Shown here in pieces: positions 7,659 through 16,043 of a stretch of DNA of 64,000 bases (position 1 is the stretch's first letter; the number at the start of each line of letters is the position of its first letter). The notes under the pieces were generated by a model. It saw only the letters and a program-made list of their open reading frames with translations, was not told the origin of the DNA and did not search any database. The stretch is taken from contig NZ_CP107799.1 in assembly GCF_041431135.1 (NCBI RefSeq), positions 8,758,501-8,822,500 of the forward strand, given 5' to 3'. The position numbers were made by a program, and so were the translations under genes. Source of the stretch: Streptomyces sp. NBC_00554. GTDB taxonomy: Bacteria; Actinomycetota; Actinomycetes; Streptomycetales; Streptomycetaceae.

Positions 7659-10600
7659 CTATTCCTGCATTCGCTCAAGGACCACAATCTCGCTTGTCAT
7701 CCCTAAAATGGTGGCGCTGCCATGCACAACAAGCGCGTAGAGCAGCAGCGGTGTGTAGGTCACTGCTATGGGACGGGCTGAAACCAGATCCCACACCCGT
7801 ACCGTGCGGTCGTCGCTGGCGGTGACGGCATGGGGGCGGCCGTCGATCTGCGCCGCCACCACCGCGGTCACCGAGTCGGTGTGGCCGGTGAGGGTGGCGT
7901 GTTCGGTTCCCGCCTCCAGGTCCCATACCCGCGCCGTGGAGTCGTCGCTGGTGGTGACGGCGTGCGGGCGGCCGTCGATCTGCGCCACCGCCACCGCGTT
8001 CACCGAGTAGGTGTGGCCGGTGAGGGTGGCGCGTTCGGTTCCCGCCTCCAGGTCCCACACCCGCACCGTGCAGTCGAGGCTGGCGGTGACGGCGTGCGGG
8101 CGGCCGTCGATCTGCGCCACCGCCACCGCGGTCACCCAGCCGGTGTGGCCGGTGAGGATTGCGTGTTCGGTTCCCGCCTCCAGGTCCCATACCCGCACCG
8201 TGTCGTCCTCGCTGGCGGTGACGGCGTGCGGGCGGCCGTCGATCTGCGCCACCGCCACCGCGGTCACCCAGCCGGTGTGGCCGGTGAGGGTGGCGCGTTC
8301 GGTTCCCGCCTCCAGGTCCCATACCCGCACCGTGCAGTCGTCGCCGGCAGTGACGGCATGGGGGCGGCCGTCGATTTGCGCCGCCACCACCGCGGTCACC
8401 GAGTCGGTGTGGCCGGTGAGGGTGGCGTGTTCGGTTCCCGCCTCCAGGTCCCACACCCGCACCGTGCGGTCCTCGCTGGCGGTGACGGCATGGGGGCGGC
8501 CGTCGATTTGCGCCACCGCCACCGCGGTCACCGAGTCGGTGTGGCCGGTGAGGGTGGCGTGTTCGGTTCCCGCCTCCAGGTCCCACACCCGCACCGTGCG
8601 GTCCTCGCCGGTGGTGACGGCGTGCGGGCGGCCGTCGATCTGCGCCACCGCCACCGCGGTCACCGAGTCGGTGTGGCCGGTGAGGATTGCGCCTTCGGCT
8701 TCCACCCCTAAGTCCCATACCCGCGCCGTGGAGTCGTCGCTGGTGGTGACGGCGTGCGGGCGGCCGTCGATCTGCGCCGCCACCACCGCGGTCACCGAGT
8801 CGGTGTGGCCGGTGAGGGTGGCGTGTTCGGTTCCCGCCTTCAGGTCCCATACCCGCACCGTGCGGTCCTCGCTGGTGGTGACGGCGTGCGGGCGGCCGTC
8901 GATTTGCGCCACCGCCACCGCGGTCACCGAGTCGGTGTGGCCGGTGAGGGTGGCGTGTTCGGTTCCCGCCTCCAGGTCCCATACCCGCACCGTGCGGTCC
9001 TCGCTGGTGGTGACGGCGTGCGGGCGGCCGTCGATCTGCGCCACCGCCACCGCGGTCACCGAGTCGGTGTGGCCGGTGAGGATTGCGCCTTCGGCTTCCA
9101 CCCCTAAGTCCCATACCCGCGCCGTGGAGTCGTCGCTGGTGGTGACGGCGTGCGGGCGGCCGTCGATCTGCGCCACCGCCACCGCGGTCACCGAGTCGGT
9201 GTGGCCGGTGAGGGTGGCGTGTTCGGTTCCCGCCTTCAGGTCCCATACCCGCACCGTGCGGTCCTCGCTGGTGGTGACGGCGTGCGGGCGGCCGTCGATC
9301 TGCGCCACCGCCACCGCGGTCACCGAGTCGGTGTGGCCGGTGAGGGTGGCGTGTTCGGTTCCCGCCTCCAGGTCCCATACCCGCACCGTGCGGTCCTCGC
9401 TGGCGGTGACGGCGTGCGGGCGGCCGTCGATCTGCGCCACCGCCACCGCGGTCACCAAGTCGGTGTGGCCGGTGAGGGTGGCGCGTTCGGTTCCCGCCTC
9501 CAGGTCCCACACCCACACCGTGCAGTCTGCGCTGGCGGTGACAGCCTGCCGGCGGCCATCGACCAGGTCCCACACCCGCACCGTGCGATCGGCGCTGGCG
9601 GTGACGGCGTGCGGGCGGCCGTCGATCTGCACCGCCACCACCGCGCGCACCGAGGCGGTGCGGCCGGTGAGGATGGGGCCTTCGGTTCCCGCCTCCAGGT
9701 CCCACACCCGCACCGTGGAGTCGCTGCTGGCGGTGACAGCGTGCGGGCGGCCATCGACCTGCGCCACCACCACCGCGCGCACCGGGGCGGTGTGGCCGGT
9801 GAGGGTGGCGTGGTGGGCGGGGTTGACGAGGGTGCCGGTGGCCCAGCGGGGTGTCCAGGGGCGGCTTCGCGACAGGCGGGCGGCGAGGTGGGGTTGCTGG
9901 TAGCGGGCGGCGTCGATGGCGAGGATGTCACGGCGCTGGTTGGGGGTGAGGGTGCTGTGGATGTTGGCGGAGGCGCGGTAGATGGCGGCGGCGAGGCGGG
10001 CGTCGGCCGTTTGCATGGCCGGAGTGTGCAGGGCGAACGCGTTCAGGAGGTGGGCGGGGTGAGCGTGGATCAGGTACTCGGCGTCCCGTACGAAGTCGTT
10101 GAGGATGTCTCCGGCGGCGGCATGGGTGGCGAGGTGGCGGGGGATGTAAGGGTGGGCCGCGGGCCAGTCGGTGAGGTTGGTTGCTGGGTCGGTGGGGACC
10201 ATGCGGGCGAGTGTGCGGGCTATGAGGGCATGGTCGTCGGCTTCGCGACCGGGGCGGCGCAGGTGTTCGGCCATGGTCTCGTGGAAGAGGCGGTAGGCGG
10301 ATCCGTCCGGTGAGGCGGTTTCGGTGATGTAGGCGCCGGCGTGGGTGTGGAGCCAGTCGAGGTCGTCGTTGGAGCACGGCACGCCGGAAAGGGCTTCGGC
10401 GAGCGGTGCCCAGAGGGTGGACCAGGGCAGCCCCGCTCCCTGGGCGTAGGCGAGTGGGCGCAGGAGCCGTTCTACCTTGGGACGGTGGGTGTCGAAGCGG
10501 TCGAGGTAGGCGTCGAATGCCTCCCCGGCGTCACTGGGCAGGTGTTCGCGCCAGCCGGGCTGGCCGGTGTCGATGTGGATCTGGCCGTGGACGAGAGCAC

Positions 10601-12206
10601 GCGCGGTCATCCGTGCCACCAGGAAGGACGAACCGGCGCGCCGGGCGATGCCCTCAGCGACGGTAGCCGCCAGATCGTGCCGGTCACGGTAGGGCGAGCG
10701 GGAGTGGGGGTCCTGGGCGTCTTCGAGGAGGGCCTGGGCGTAGGCGGAGATGTCGCCTGTGGTGAGGTAGGCCGGCTCGTCGAGGTCGATGAGATGGACG
10801 GCGTGGCCAAGAGCACGGATTTGCGGGTGACGGGTGCCGATCACGAGCCGCACGGACGGCAGCACGGACAGGGGCTGGAGGAGTTCACGGGCCACGCGCA
10901 GGCTCTCGCGGGCATCGCCGGCTGTTCCGGCCTCGTCCAGAGAGTCGACCACGACAGCCACCGGGTCGGTGCGGGCTCCCAGGACGGTGAGGATGTCGTC
11001 ACGGCCAGCATCGGCGGGCAGGCCCAGGGCCGCGGCGAGGTCGGCTGTCAGATCCTCCAACGGCGCACGACGCGCGTGCAGCACGATCACCGGCAGGGAG
11101 ATAGGGCGTAGCTGACTGCCCCCGTTCGCCGATGATGCACGGTGCGGCGCCGCGGGCGGGGGCGCTGCGGCCGGTTGCGGGTGTGCGGGGCCGCAGCGCG
11201 TCAGCAGGCGGCCCAGCAGGGCCGACTTGCCGGAGCCGGGCTTCCCGCTGACGACGCGGGCCTTGCGGTCGTGCTCAGCTGCGGGCGTGGTGAGGAACGC
11301 CTCAAGTTCGTCCAGCGCGCGGGTCCGGCCGGTGAAGTAGTCGCCGTGCTCGCCGGCATGCTCCACGCCCCTGCTGCGCGGACCGAAGAACCCCGCGTGC
11401 CGGCGGCGCAGTCGGGCCAGGGCGGCGAGGTCGATGCCGTCTTCGGGCAAGCCGGGGATGAAGATGCGGCTGGGGAAAAAAGGGTCCTTGCCGTCGGTCT
11501 CGGACGTGGTCAGACGGGCCTGCTGGAGCGGGCGGTGCTCGGCGAAATACGCGTTGACGCGGTCGGTGACTTCCCGCACGCTCATGAACTGCTGGGTCGC
11601 ACCGTGGCGGAGGTTGGTGAACGCATCGGTGAGCGCATCCACGAACGCATGGTCCTTGGCGCGGTCCTTCGCCCGGGCAGCCGCCAAGTGCCACCGGTTC
11701 GCCCTCTCCCGGTGAAGGTGGGCGAGGTCCCCGGCCATCCGGTTGATGTCCTGCGTGCCGGCCCCGGCGTAGCAGGTGTCCAGCATGACCAGCAGATGCC
11801 CGACCCCGCTCATCACCAGCGGGCGTGCCAGGTCCTCAGCCGGCAAGGCCCGTGCTCGGCGGCCGGCCTGGCTGTCGGTGCACTGGAGATAGTGACGGTC
11901 CTGGCCACGGATGCCGTGGCCGGCGAAGTACACGACCACGATGTCTTGCGGGCCGAGCAGCGTCTGCTCCGCCCAGTTCTCGATGTCCTCGGCGAGCATG
12001 GCCCGTGTCGGGTTGCGGACGAGGCTGGGAAGCACGTGGGTGTAGCCCATGGGCTCCAGCAGTTCCCGCACTCGTTTCGCGTCCCGCACCGCACCGGGCA
12101 GATCAGTGATCCCAGAGTCCTGGTAGGTCTCCACCCCGGCAGTGATCAGGAAACGGCGCCCGTCCCCCCGGCCCGGCGGGCCGGTCGGCTGCAGTGCAGA
12201 AACCAT
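7659..12206 (-). CDS. Caspase-NACHT/STAND NTPase-WD40 protein
   Basis: 1515 residues. A caspase-like peptidase domain occupies about 15-260, with the catalytic dyad His97 (VYFAGHGIRG) and Cys145 (MLDTCYAGAG). A STAND/NACHT-type P-loop NTPase follows, with Walker A at 320-328 (GKPGSGKSALL) and Walker B near 421 (VAVVVDSLDEAG). A helical linker precedes about 15 complete WD40 units and one partial unit (about 780-1500). Units of 44 residues end in TVRVWDLEAGTE and are nearly identical. The architecture matches NLR-like bacterial conflict proteins: the WD40 sensor would gate NTPase oligomerization and protease activation. It starts 2 nt after the hydrolase gene, giving a two-gene operon. The target is unknown. 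Confidence 0.9.
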   Translation of the reverse strand: MVSALQPTGPPGRGDGRRFLITAGVETYQDSGITDLPGAVRDAKRVRELLEPMGYTHVLPSLVRNPTRAMLAEDIENWAEQTLLGPQDIVVVYFAGHGIRGQDRHYLQCTDSQAGRRARALPAEDLARPLVMSGVGHLLVMLDTCYAGAGTQDINRMAGDLAHLHRERANRWHLAAARAKDRAKDHAFVDALTDAFTNLRHGATQQFMSVREVTDRVNAYFAEHRPLQQARLTTSETDGKDPFFPSRIFIPGLPEDGIDLAALARLRRRHAGFFGPRSRGVEHAGEHGDYFTGRTRALDELEAFLTTPAAEHDRKARVVSGKPGSGKSALLGRLLTRCGPAHPQPAAAPPPAAPHRASSANGGSQLRPISLPVIVLHARRAPLEDLTADLAAALGLPADAGRDDILTVLGARTDPVAVVVDSLDEAGTAGDARESLRVARELLQPLSVLPSVRLVIGTRHPQIRALGHAVHLIDLDEPAYLTTGDISAYAQALLEDAQDPHSRSPYRDRHDLAATVAEGIARRAGSSFLVARMTARALVHGQIHIDTGQPGWREHLPSDAGEAFDAYLDRFDTHRPKVERLLRPLAYAQGAGLPWSTLWAPLAEALSGVPCSNDDLDWLHTHAGAYITETASPDGSAYRLFHETMAEHLRRPGREADDHALIARTLARMVPTDPATNLTDWPAAHPYIPRHLATHAAAGDILNDFVRDAEYLIHAHPAHLLNAFALHTPAMQTADARLAAAIYRASANIHSTLTPNQRRDILAIDAARYQQPHLAARLSRSRPWTPRWATGTLVNPAHHATLTGHTAPVRAVVVAQVDGRPHAVTASSDSTVRVWDLEAGTEGPILTGRTASVRAVVAVQIDGRPHAVTASADRTVRVWDLVDGRRQAVTASADCTVWVWDLEAGTERATLTGHTDLVTAVAVAQIDGRPHAVTASEDRTVRVWDLEAGTEHATLTGHTDSVTAVAVAQIDGRPHAVTTSEDRTVRVWDLKAGTEHATLTGHTDSVTAVAVAQIDGRPHAVTTSDDSTARVWDLGVEAEGAILTGHTDSVTAVAVAQIDGRPHAVTTSEDRTVRVWDLEAGTEHATLTGHTDSVTAVAVAQIDGRPHAVTTSEDRTVRVWDLKAGTEHATLTGHTDSVTAVVAAQIDGRPHAVTTSDDSTARVWDLGVEAEGAILTGHTDSVTAVAVAQIDGRPHAVTTGEDRTVRVWDLEAGTEHATLTGHTDSVTAVAVAQIDGRPHAVTASEDRTVRVWDLEAGTEHATLTGHTDSVTAVVAAQIDGRPHAVTAGDDCTVRVWDLEAGTERATLTGHTGWVTAVAVAQIDGRPHAVTASEDDTVRVWDLEAGTEHAILTGHTGWVTAVAVAQIDGRPHAVTASLDCTVRVWDLEAGTERATLTGHTYSVNAVAVAQIDGRPHAVTTSDDSTARVWDLEAGTEHATLTGHTDSVTAVVAAQIDGRPHAVTASDDRTVRVWDLVSARPIAVTYTPLLLYALVVHGSATILGMTSEIVVLERMQE
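7780..9830. repeat. Near-identical 132-bp WD40-coding tandem repeats
   Basis: About 15 copies of a 132-bp unit encode WD40 blades. A higher-order duplication of three units (396 bp) is visible because the divergent blade encoding LGVEAEGAI appears at about 8690 and again at about 9087. The high nucleotide identity implies recent expansion or homogenization. The repeat also creates long open frames on the plus strand that are not genes. Confidence 0.9.
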
Positions 12207-12208
12207 CG

Positions 12209-13099
12209 CTACTCCTGCAGCCCGGCGGCGATCGCGGACCCGGTCTTCGGTGCCGTCAGATACCGCTGGAGATCATGCATCTGCACCCCGTTGGTGATCG
12301 TCCGGTCGGCCACTGCTCCGGCAGGCCCGGGCACGAAGCGAGGTTCCAGAGTGTTCACGAGGGCGACGACGTCGCCAGGATCAGCGATGTTCGTCCACCG
12401 CACCACACTCCCCGGCCACACCCCGCAGCCCTGAGCGGGCAGCGGGCTGAGACGGCGGAAGATCACCGGCAGGCCCAGCGGCGAGCCCACCGTCACCAGG
12501 TCCGTCACCGGCCACTGCGGATGCTCGCACAACGCCTCGTACGCAACCACGGACCCCAGCGAATGCGCCACCACCACCCTGGTATCCGCGCTGATCTCCG
12601 CCGCTACCGCGGCGCGCGCCGCCTGCCAGACGGGTGGCTCGTCCAGGTAGCGGCGCACCTGCTTCAGCTCACCGATCAGCATCCGCTCCGTCACCGGCTT
12701 GAAAAACCGTGCCCCCGACAACGCGTCCAGGGCCGCCCGCACCCGCTGCGACAACAGCAGCCGCGACGCACCGAACGCCACGGCCCCGCGGGTGTCCTCC
12801 TCCTCGGCGGGAGGAACCTCGTCGTCGATCGCCGCAGCCTGCTGCCACCACGCGTCGAGCAGGTCCGCTTCCAGCCCATCCTCGACATCGTGCTCATCCC
12901 AGGGCGGCAGCTCATCGGACCGCGTACCCGACTCGACAAACACGTTCCCGTAAAACGCACACACGACATCGTCGGGCGCCAACCGAATCCCAGCGGCCAA
13001 GCGCACACCGTCACGCAGCGCTGTCCCCAACCGCAATGACAGCAACTCCGGCCCCTCGTACTGCTGGCCGATCCCATGCACAAGCACAACCCGCGCCAT
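12209..13099 (-). CDS. Alpha/beta hydrolase, partner of the caspase-WD40 protein
   Basis: 296 residues from the ATG at 13099 (a longer in-frame opening to 13375 is unlikely, since homology-like sequence begins at MARVVLVHGIGQQ). The serine hydrolase nucleophile elbow is VVAHSLGSVVAYEAL (GxSxG-like HSLGS), with the oxyanion-type VLVHGIG near the N-terminus. A lipase/esterase-like enzyme is expected; the substrate is unknown. It ends 2 nt before the caspase-NACHT-WD40 start, so the two are co-expressed. It could be an additional effector or a proteolytic target of the caspase. Confidence 0.82.
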   Translation of the reverse strand: MARVVLVHGIGQQYEGPELLSLRLGTALRDGVRLAAGIRLAPDDVVCAFYGNVFVESGTRSDELPPWDEHDVEDGLEADLLDAWWQQAAAIDDEVPPAEEEDTRGAVAFGASRLLLSQRVRAALDALSGARFFKPVTERMLIGELKQVRRYLDEPPVWQAARAAVAAEISADTRVVVAHSLGSVVAYEALCEHPQWPVTDLVTVGSPLGLPVIFRRLSPLPAQGCGVWPGSVVRWTNIADPGDVVALVNTLEPRFVPGPAGAVADRTITNGVQMHDLQRYLTAPKTGSAIAAGLQE

Positions 13100-13375
13100 C
13101 GCACCCACCCCCGAACGCGAACCCCGAGCCACACAGGCTAACCGTGCGTTCAACCCATTGGAGGCGAATCGACCGCCCACCACCCTTCGACGAGCTTTGC
13201 GTTCCAGCACGGACCGCGTGCCCTGCCGACATGCGACGTGGCCCCAAGCGGCAGCACTCAGCGGAGCACCCGGAGCGGGTTCGGTGCTCGCGGGACTGGC
13301 AGCTGCCGGCTCGGCTGTCCCCGTGCGGCGCTCGCTCATCGGGCCACCCGGCGGCGCACGTCGGTGAAAGGCCAT

Positions 13376-13572
13376 GGCATGCCGCAGGGGCTACTTCGGC
13401 GAGCCCGTCGGCATTGCCCGACGTGTTCGCTTCTTGATGGTGAGCGGAGTCGGGCAAGGGAACGGAGAACCACACGGCTTTGCCTTCCTCGGCGAGCAAG
13501 GTGCCCCAGGTCAAGGCCAGTTGGTCGAGCAGGGCAAGTCCGCGGCCCGACTCGTCATCGAAATCCTCCGTG
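13376..13572 (-). pseudogene. 3' fragment of a HATPase-type (anti-sigma-like) ATP-binding protein
   Basis: Minus-strand reading gives SGRGLALLDQLALTWGTLL followed by AVWFSVPLP, the typical C-terminal box of Streptomyces serine-protein-kinase-like ATP-binding proteins. The N-terminal two thirds and the N-box are absent. The upstream side is replaced at about 13557 by the element right-end repeat. It appears to be a gene interrupted by element formation. Confidence 0.6.
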
Positions 13573-13680
13573 CCGAGCCACGAGGTCTGCGTACGGGCTG
13601 ACCGCCGGAGTGCTGCGTTCCTGGCGAAGCCACGGGCGGGAACTGTCGACGGTTCGAATAATCCGCTCCACCAGTTCTCT
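13557..13680. repeat. Right-end repeat of element A
   Basis: About 120 bp closely matching 20030-20150 in the same orientation, from CATCGAAATCCTCCG through GGCGAAGCCACGGGCGGGAA to GGTTCGAATAATCCG. It marks the right terminus of the first element copy. Confidence 0.75.
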
Positions 13681-13702
13681 CCGGACTATTCATCTGATAC
13701 GC
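13640..13702. other. Complete internal attachment-like site between elements A and B
   Basis: GAATAATCCG and CGGACTATTC form inverted arms about 16 nt apart. The left arm context matches the imuA' border (20120-20147) and the right arm context (CTCCGGACTATTCATCTGAT) matches the imuB border (3478-3498). This is the structure expected for a right-end/left-end junction in a tandem array or a circular form. Confidence 0.65.
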
Positions 13703-13761
13703 ACACCGACCAGACCGGCGCGACAGCACGGACTCGTAGGGCGCCCGCCTGCCGCCGCAGG

Positions 13762-13978
13762 ACAGCCTGTCTCAGCGATCGCGTTCTCACAGCACAAGAA
13801 TCGGATATTTGTTCGATGTGAGCAAGGTGACCAGCCGGTATTCACCTGATCGGCGACAGGCCAGCGCCACGGGTCGATCCAACTGACCTTCTGATGCGTG
13901 CTGTTGGCGAGGGGGCACGTCGAGGGCGTGGCGCACGGCGCAAATCGAACGGACGAGTGCCGGGCGTCGCTTTCCGGC
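13762..13978. repeat. Repeated module X, copy 2
   Basis: Matches 6737-6950, including TTCTCACAGCAC, ATCGGATATTTGTTCGAT and GCACGGCGCAAATCGAACG. In element B this module sits about 60 bp from the left arm; the recombinase trio present in element A is missing, suggesting deletion down to this module. Confidence 0.7.
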
Positions 13979-14106
13979 TGCAGCCGGCTCCGGGTGGCCG
14001 AGTTCCACATATCTCACTGGGTGTGCACACCCGTACCTTGCGTTATGTGTGCTGATCAGCGGGCGGCTTCGCTTGCGACCTGGTGGCGCCTTCACCCTGG
14101 AACCGC

Positions 14107-14242
14107 ATGGCAACTGGCACGGTGGACTGGTACAGCACCGAGAAAGAACTTTGGCTTCGTGACCCAGGACGACGCGGGGCAGGTGCATCTCCTGGCTGTG
14201 CCGCTTTTCGCGGACGTCGTATCGACGCGAGTTCGGGAGTCA
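14107..14242 (+). pseudogene. Frameshifted cold-shock-domain protein
   Basis: ATG at 14107 gives MATGTVDWYSTEKE, the start of a CspA-like fold. The continuation FGFVTQDDAGQVHLLAV lies in another frame from about 14146. The shift occurs at GAGAAAGAACTTTG, a short A-rich run. The RNP1-like KGFGFV region is altered and the C-terminal half is not recognisable. Probably a decayed csp gene; a programmed shift cannot be excluded but is less likely. Confidence 0.5.
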
Positions 14243-14532
14243 TCTGACGCGCATTCGGGTGATCGATGTCGATGCGAATTGGCTCTGGTCCACTTCGTGT
14301 GGTCGCGTACGCGGCGTGACCGTCGATCTTCTCGTGGTGGTGGCTGAGATAGCCCGAAAATCGCCCGGCCGGTGTGCAGTGTGGCCCACAGGTACAGGGC
14401 CCTCGTACGACTCCTGTCCGTGACCCAAGCCGTAGGAAGGGGAGCGTGTGACAACACCATCGTCACCGACGATCCCGGTCCTGGCCGCAGTGCTGCCGCC
14501 TTCCCGGCGGCACAGGACGAACCGGCCGGTTT

Positions 14533-15492
14533 TCAGGCGCCGATGACAGGGGTGTCATCCGGTGGCAGGGGAGGCGGGCTGGGGGTCAGGTGGCGTGTAA
14601 GGGCGCCGCCGGACTCGTGGGTAAAGGGGCCGGCGGGATCCAGGCCGAGGTGGTCGGCGAGGTCGCGGGCGTGGAGGCGGGCGGCGGCCTCCAGCAAGGT
14701 GGCGTAGGTGTCGGCGGCACAGCGGGTGCGGCGCCAGCTGGTGACGGCGAGGACTGCCGTGATGGTGATGGCGGGCCACCACCATGCGGCTAGAGGGAGG
14801 TAGAGCAGGGCCCAGGCGGTCAGGGTCGTGGCCCGCGTGAGGGCCTGGCGGGCAGCGGTGATCTCAGTGCGGACGGTGTCGGGCATGACCAGCCACAGGT
14901 GCGGCCACAGGGCGGCCAGATCGAGGTGGTAGTCGCGCTCCAGGCGTACGGCTACAGCGTGGATGCGGTCGCCGCTCCAGGTGGGGCGGTCTGGGCGTTC
15001 GGGGGAGATGTGGATCATAGTCGCACGGGCGGCGTGCCGTGCAGCGGGGTCGACCCGCGGGCCGCGGGTGCGGGCTCGGGCGGCTCCGTCCCGGTGGCGG
15101 CGCCAGGCTTCGGCGGCTGCCCCCCAGCGGGTTTGCCGCCGTGCGGTGGCCTGGCGTGCCAGGCTGCGGGCCCCGGCGGGCCAGGTGCGCCAGTCGGCGG
15201 CGAGGTGAAGCTGTTCGGCCACGGAACCGAGACCTTGTGCGACCAGTCCCACTGCGGCGGCGCCGCCCAGCACGGAGGCCAGCAGCACCACCTGGCCGCC
15301 GGCGCTTCCGGCGGCGGGGGCGTTGGCCCACTCGGTGATCTGGTCGGTGAGCCGGTGCAGGTCGAAGGGGTGGCTGTGGCCGAGAGCGCGGGCGGTGGCG
15401 GCGACGGCCAGGTAGAGGGCGCCGGGCAGGACCAGCAGGGACAGCCATCGTTCGGCGAGCTTCTTGCCGAGTTCCGCCAGCATCCCGCCCAT
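14533..15492 (-). CDS. Membrane protein associated with the CHAT-TPR gene
   Basis: 319 residues. Hydrophobic segments are at about 17-37 (SLLVLPGALYLAVAAT), 65-90 (VVLLASVLGGAAAVGLVAQ) and 222-255 (ALLYLPLAAWWWPAITIT, probably two helices). A basic Arg-rich central loop and a Pro-rich tail follow. No enzyme motif is recognised. It starts 3 nt after the 136-residue gene, and the pair is divergent from the CHAT protease. By context it may be a membrane-acting component of the same conflict system. Confidence 0.7.
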   Translation of the reverse strand: MGGMLAELGKKLAERWLSLLVLPGALYLAVAATARALGHSHPFDLHRLTDQITEWANAPAAGSAGGQVVLLASVLGGAAAVGLVAQGLGSVAEQLHLAADWRTWPAGARSLARQATARRQTRWGAAAEAWRRHRDGAARARTRGPRVDPAARHAARATMIHISPERPDRPTWSGDRIHAVAVRLERDYHLDLAALWPHLWLVMPDTVRTEITAARQALTRATTLTAWALLYLPLAAWWWPAITITAVLAVTSWRRTRCAADTYATLLEAAARLHARDLADHLGLDPAGPFTHESGGALTRHLTPSPPPLPPDDTPVIGA

Positions 15493-15495
15493 CGG

Positions 15496-15906
15496 CTACA
15501 ACCGGTCCCGGCGCAGCGCGTCCCCGCTGATCGCGCAGCGGGGCACGGGGACGGGTCCCTGTGGCCACCAAAAGCGTGCGCACCGCCCGGCCGGGCACAA
15601 GTACACCGGCTCAGCCGGGCATTCGTGGTCGACGCCCGCGGGATGAACACCGCGATCCGCCGTACGCCCGCTGTTGCTGTAGGCGTAGAGGCCCTGGACA
15701 TCGCCGAGGGCCTGCAGTACGAGATGCAGCGCATCCACCGGGCCGGCCATCTCCCCGCCGCTGCGCGCCGCGGTCAGCACTTCCTCGAGAACGGTGTCGT
15801 CCCCTGCCGGGTGACCGCGCAGACGCCTGCGGATGTCCTCCACTCCTGAACAGACAGCCGCCAGCCTCTGCGCCGTCTCATCAGAATGAGCCACGTGCTC
15901 CCCCAA
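15496..15906 (-). CDS. Small Cys-containing protein of the CHAT-TPR locus
   Basis: 136 residues. The N-terminal half is helical and acidic. The C-terminal half has VYLCPAGRCARFWW and PVPRCAISGD, three cysteines that could bind metal or form disulfides, ending in ALRRDRL. It resembles small proteins that accompany CHAT/TPR conflict loci in actinobacteria, but I do not recognise a named family. It forms an operon with the membrane protein and is divergent from the CHAT gene over 137 bp. Confidence 0.65.
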   Translation of the reverse strand: MGEHVAHSDETAQRLAAVCSGVEDIRRRLRGHPAGDDTVLEEVLTAARSGGEMAGPVDALHLVLQALGDVQGLYAYSNSGRTADRGVHPAGVDHECPAEPVYLCPAGRCARFWWPQGPVPVPRCAISGDALRRDRL

Positions 15907-16043
15907 CTTGACCTGCTCCAGCTCCTGCCACCACTGCTCACTGCGCAGACCGTCCGGACAACAATGAGCATTCTAGAGCAACTCCCCACTATTCTGCGGA
16001 TTGTGCTACTACCATCGCAACGCGACGGTGATCGGGGGAGGCA
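15907..16043. promoter_or_regulatory. Divergent promoter region of the CHAT-TPR locus
   Basis: 137 bp between the minus-strand small-protein gene and the plus-strand CHAT gene. A strong GGGGGAGG ribosome site at 16034-16041 immediately precedes GTG 16044. No clear operator symmetry was found. Confidence 0.4.

Noticed and set aside
7780..9830. CRISPR array
   Set aside because: The repeat unit is 132 bp, contiguous and coding, without unique spacers or cas genes. The same applies to the 135-bp TPR repeats at 16440-17850.
7830..10313. Several plus-strand frames of up to 630 codons across the WD40 repeats
   Set aside because: They are periodic only because the opposite-strand WD40 repeats are periodic. 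The minus-strand product has a complete caspase-NACHT-WD40 architecture.
12209..13375. Longer start for the alpha/beta hydrolase
   Set aside because: The extra 92 residues are low-complexity Arg/Ala/Pro sequence; family-like sequence begins at MARVVLVHGIG.
13645..13660. tRNA T-loop-like GGTTCGAAT at the internal att site (also near 20118)
   Set aside because: No acceptor stem, anticodon arm or CCA-side complement surrounds it. It is part of the attachment arm.
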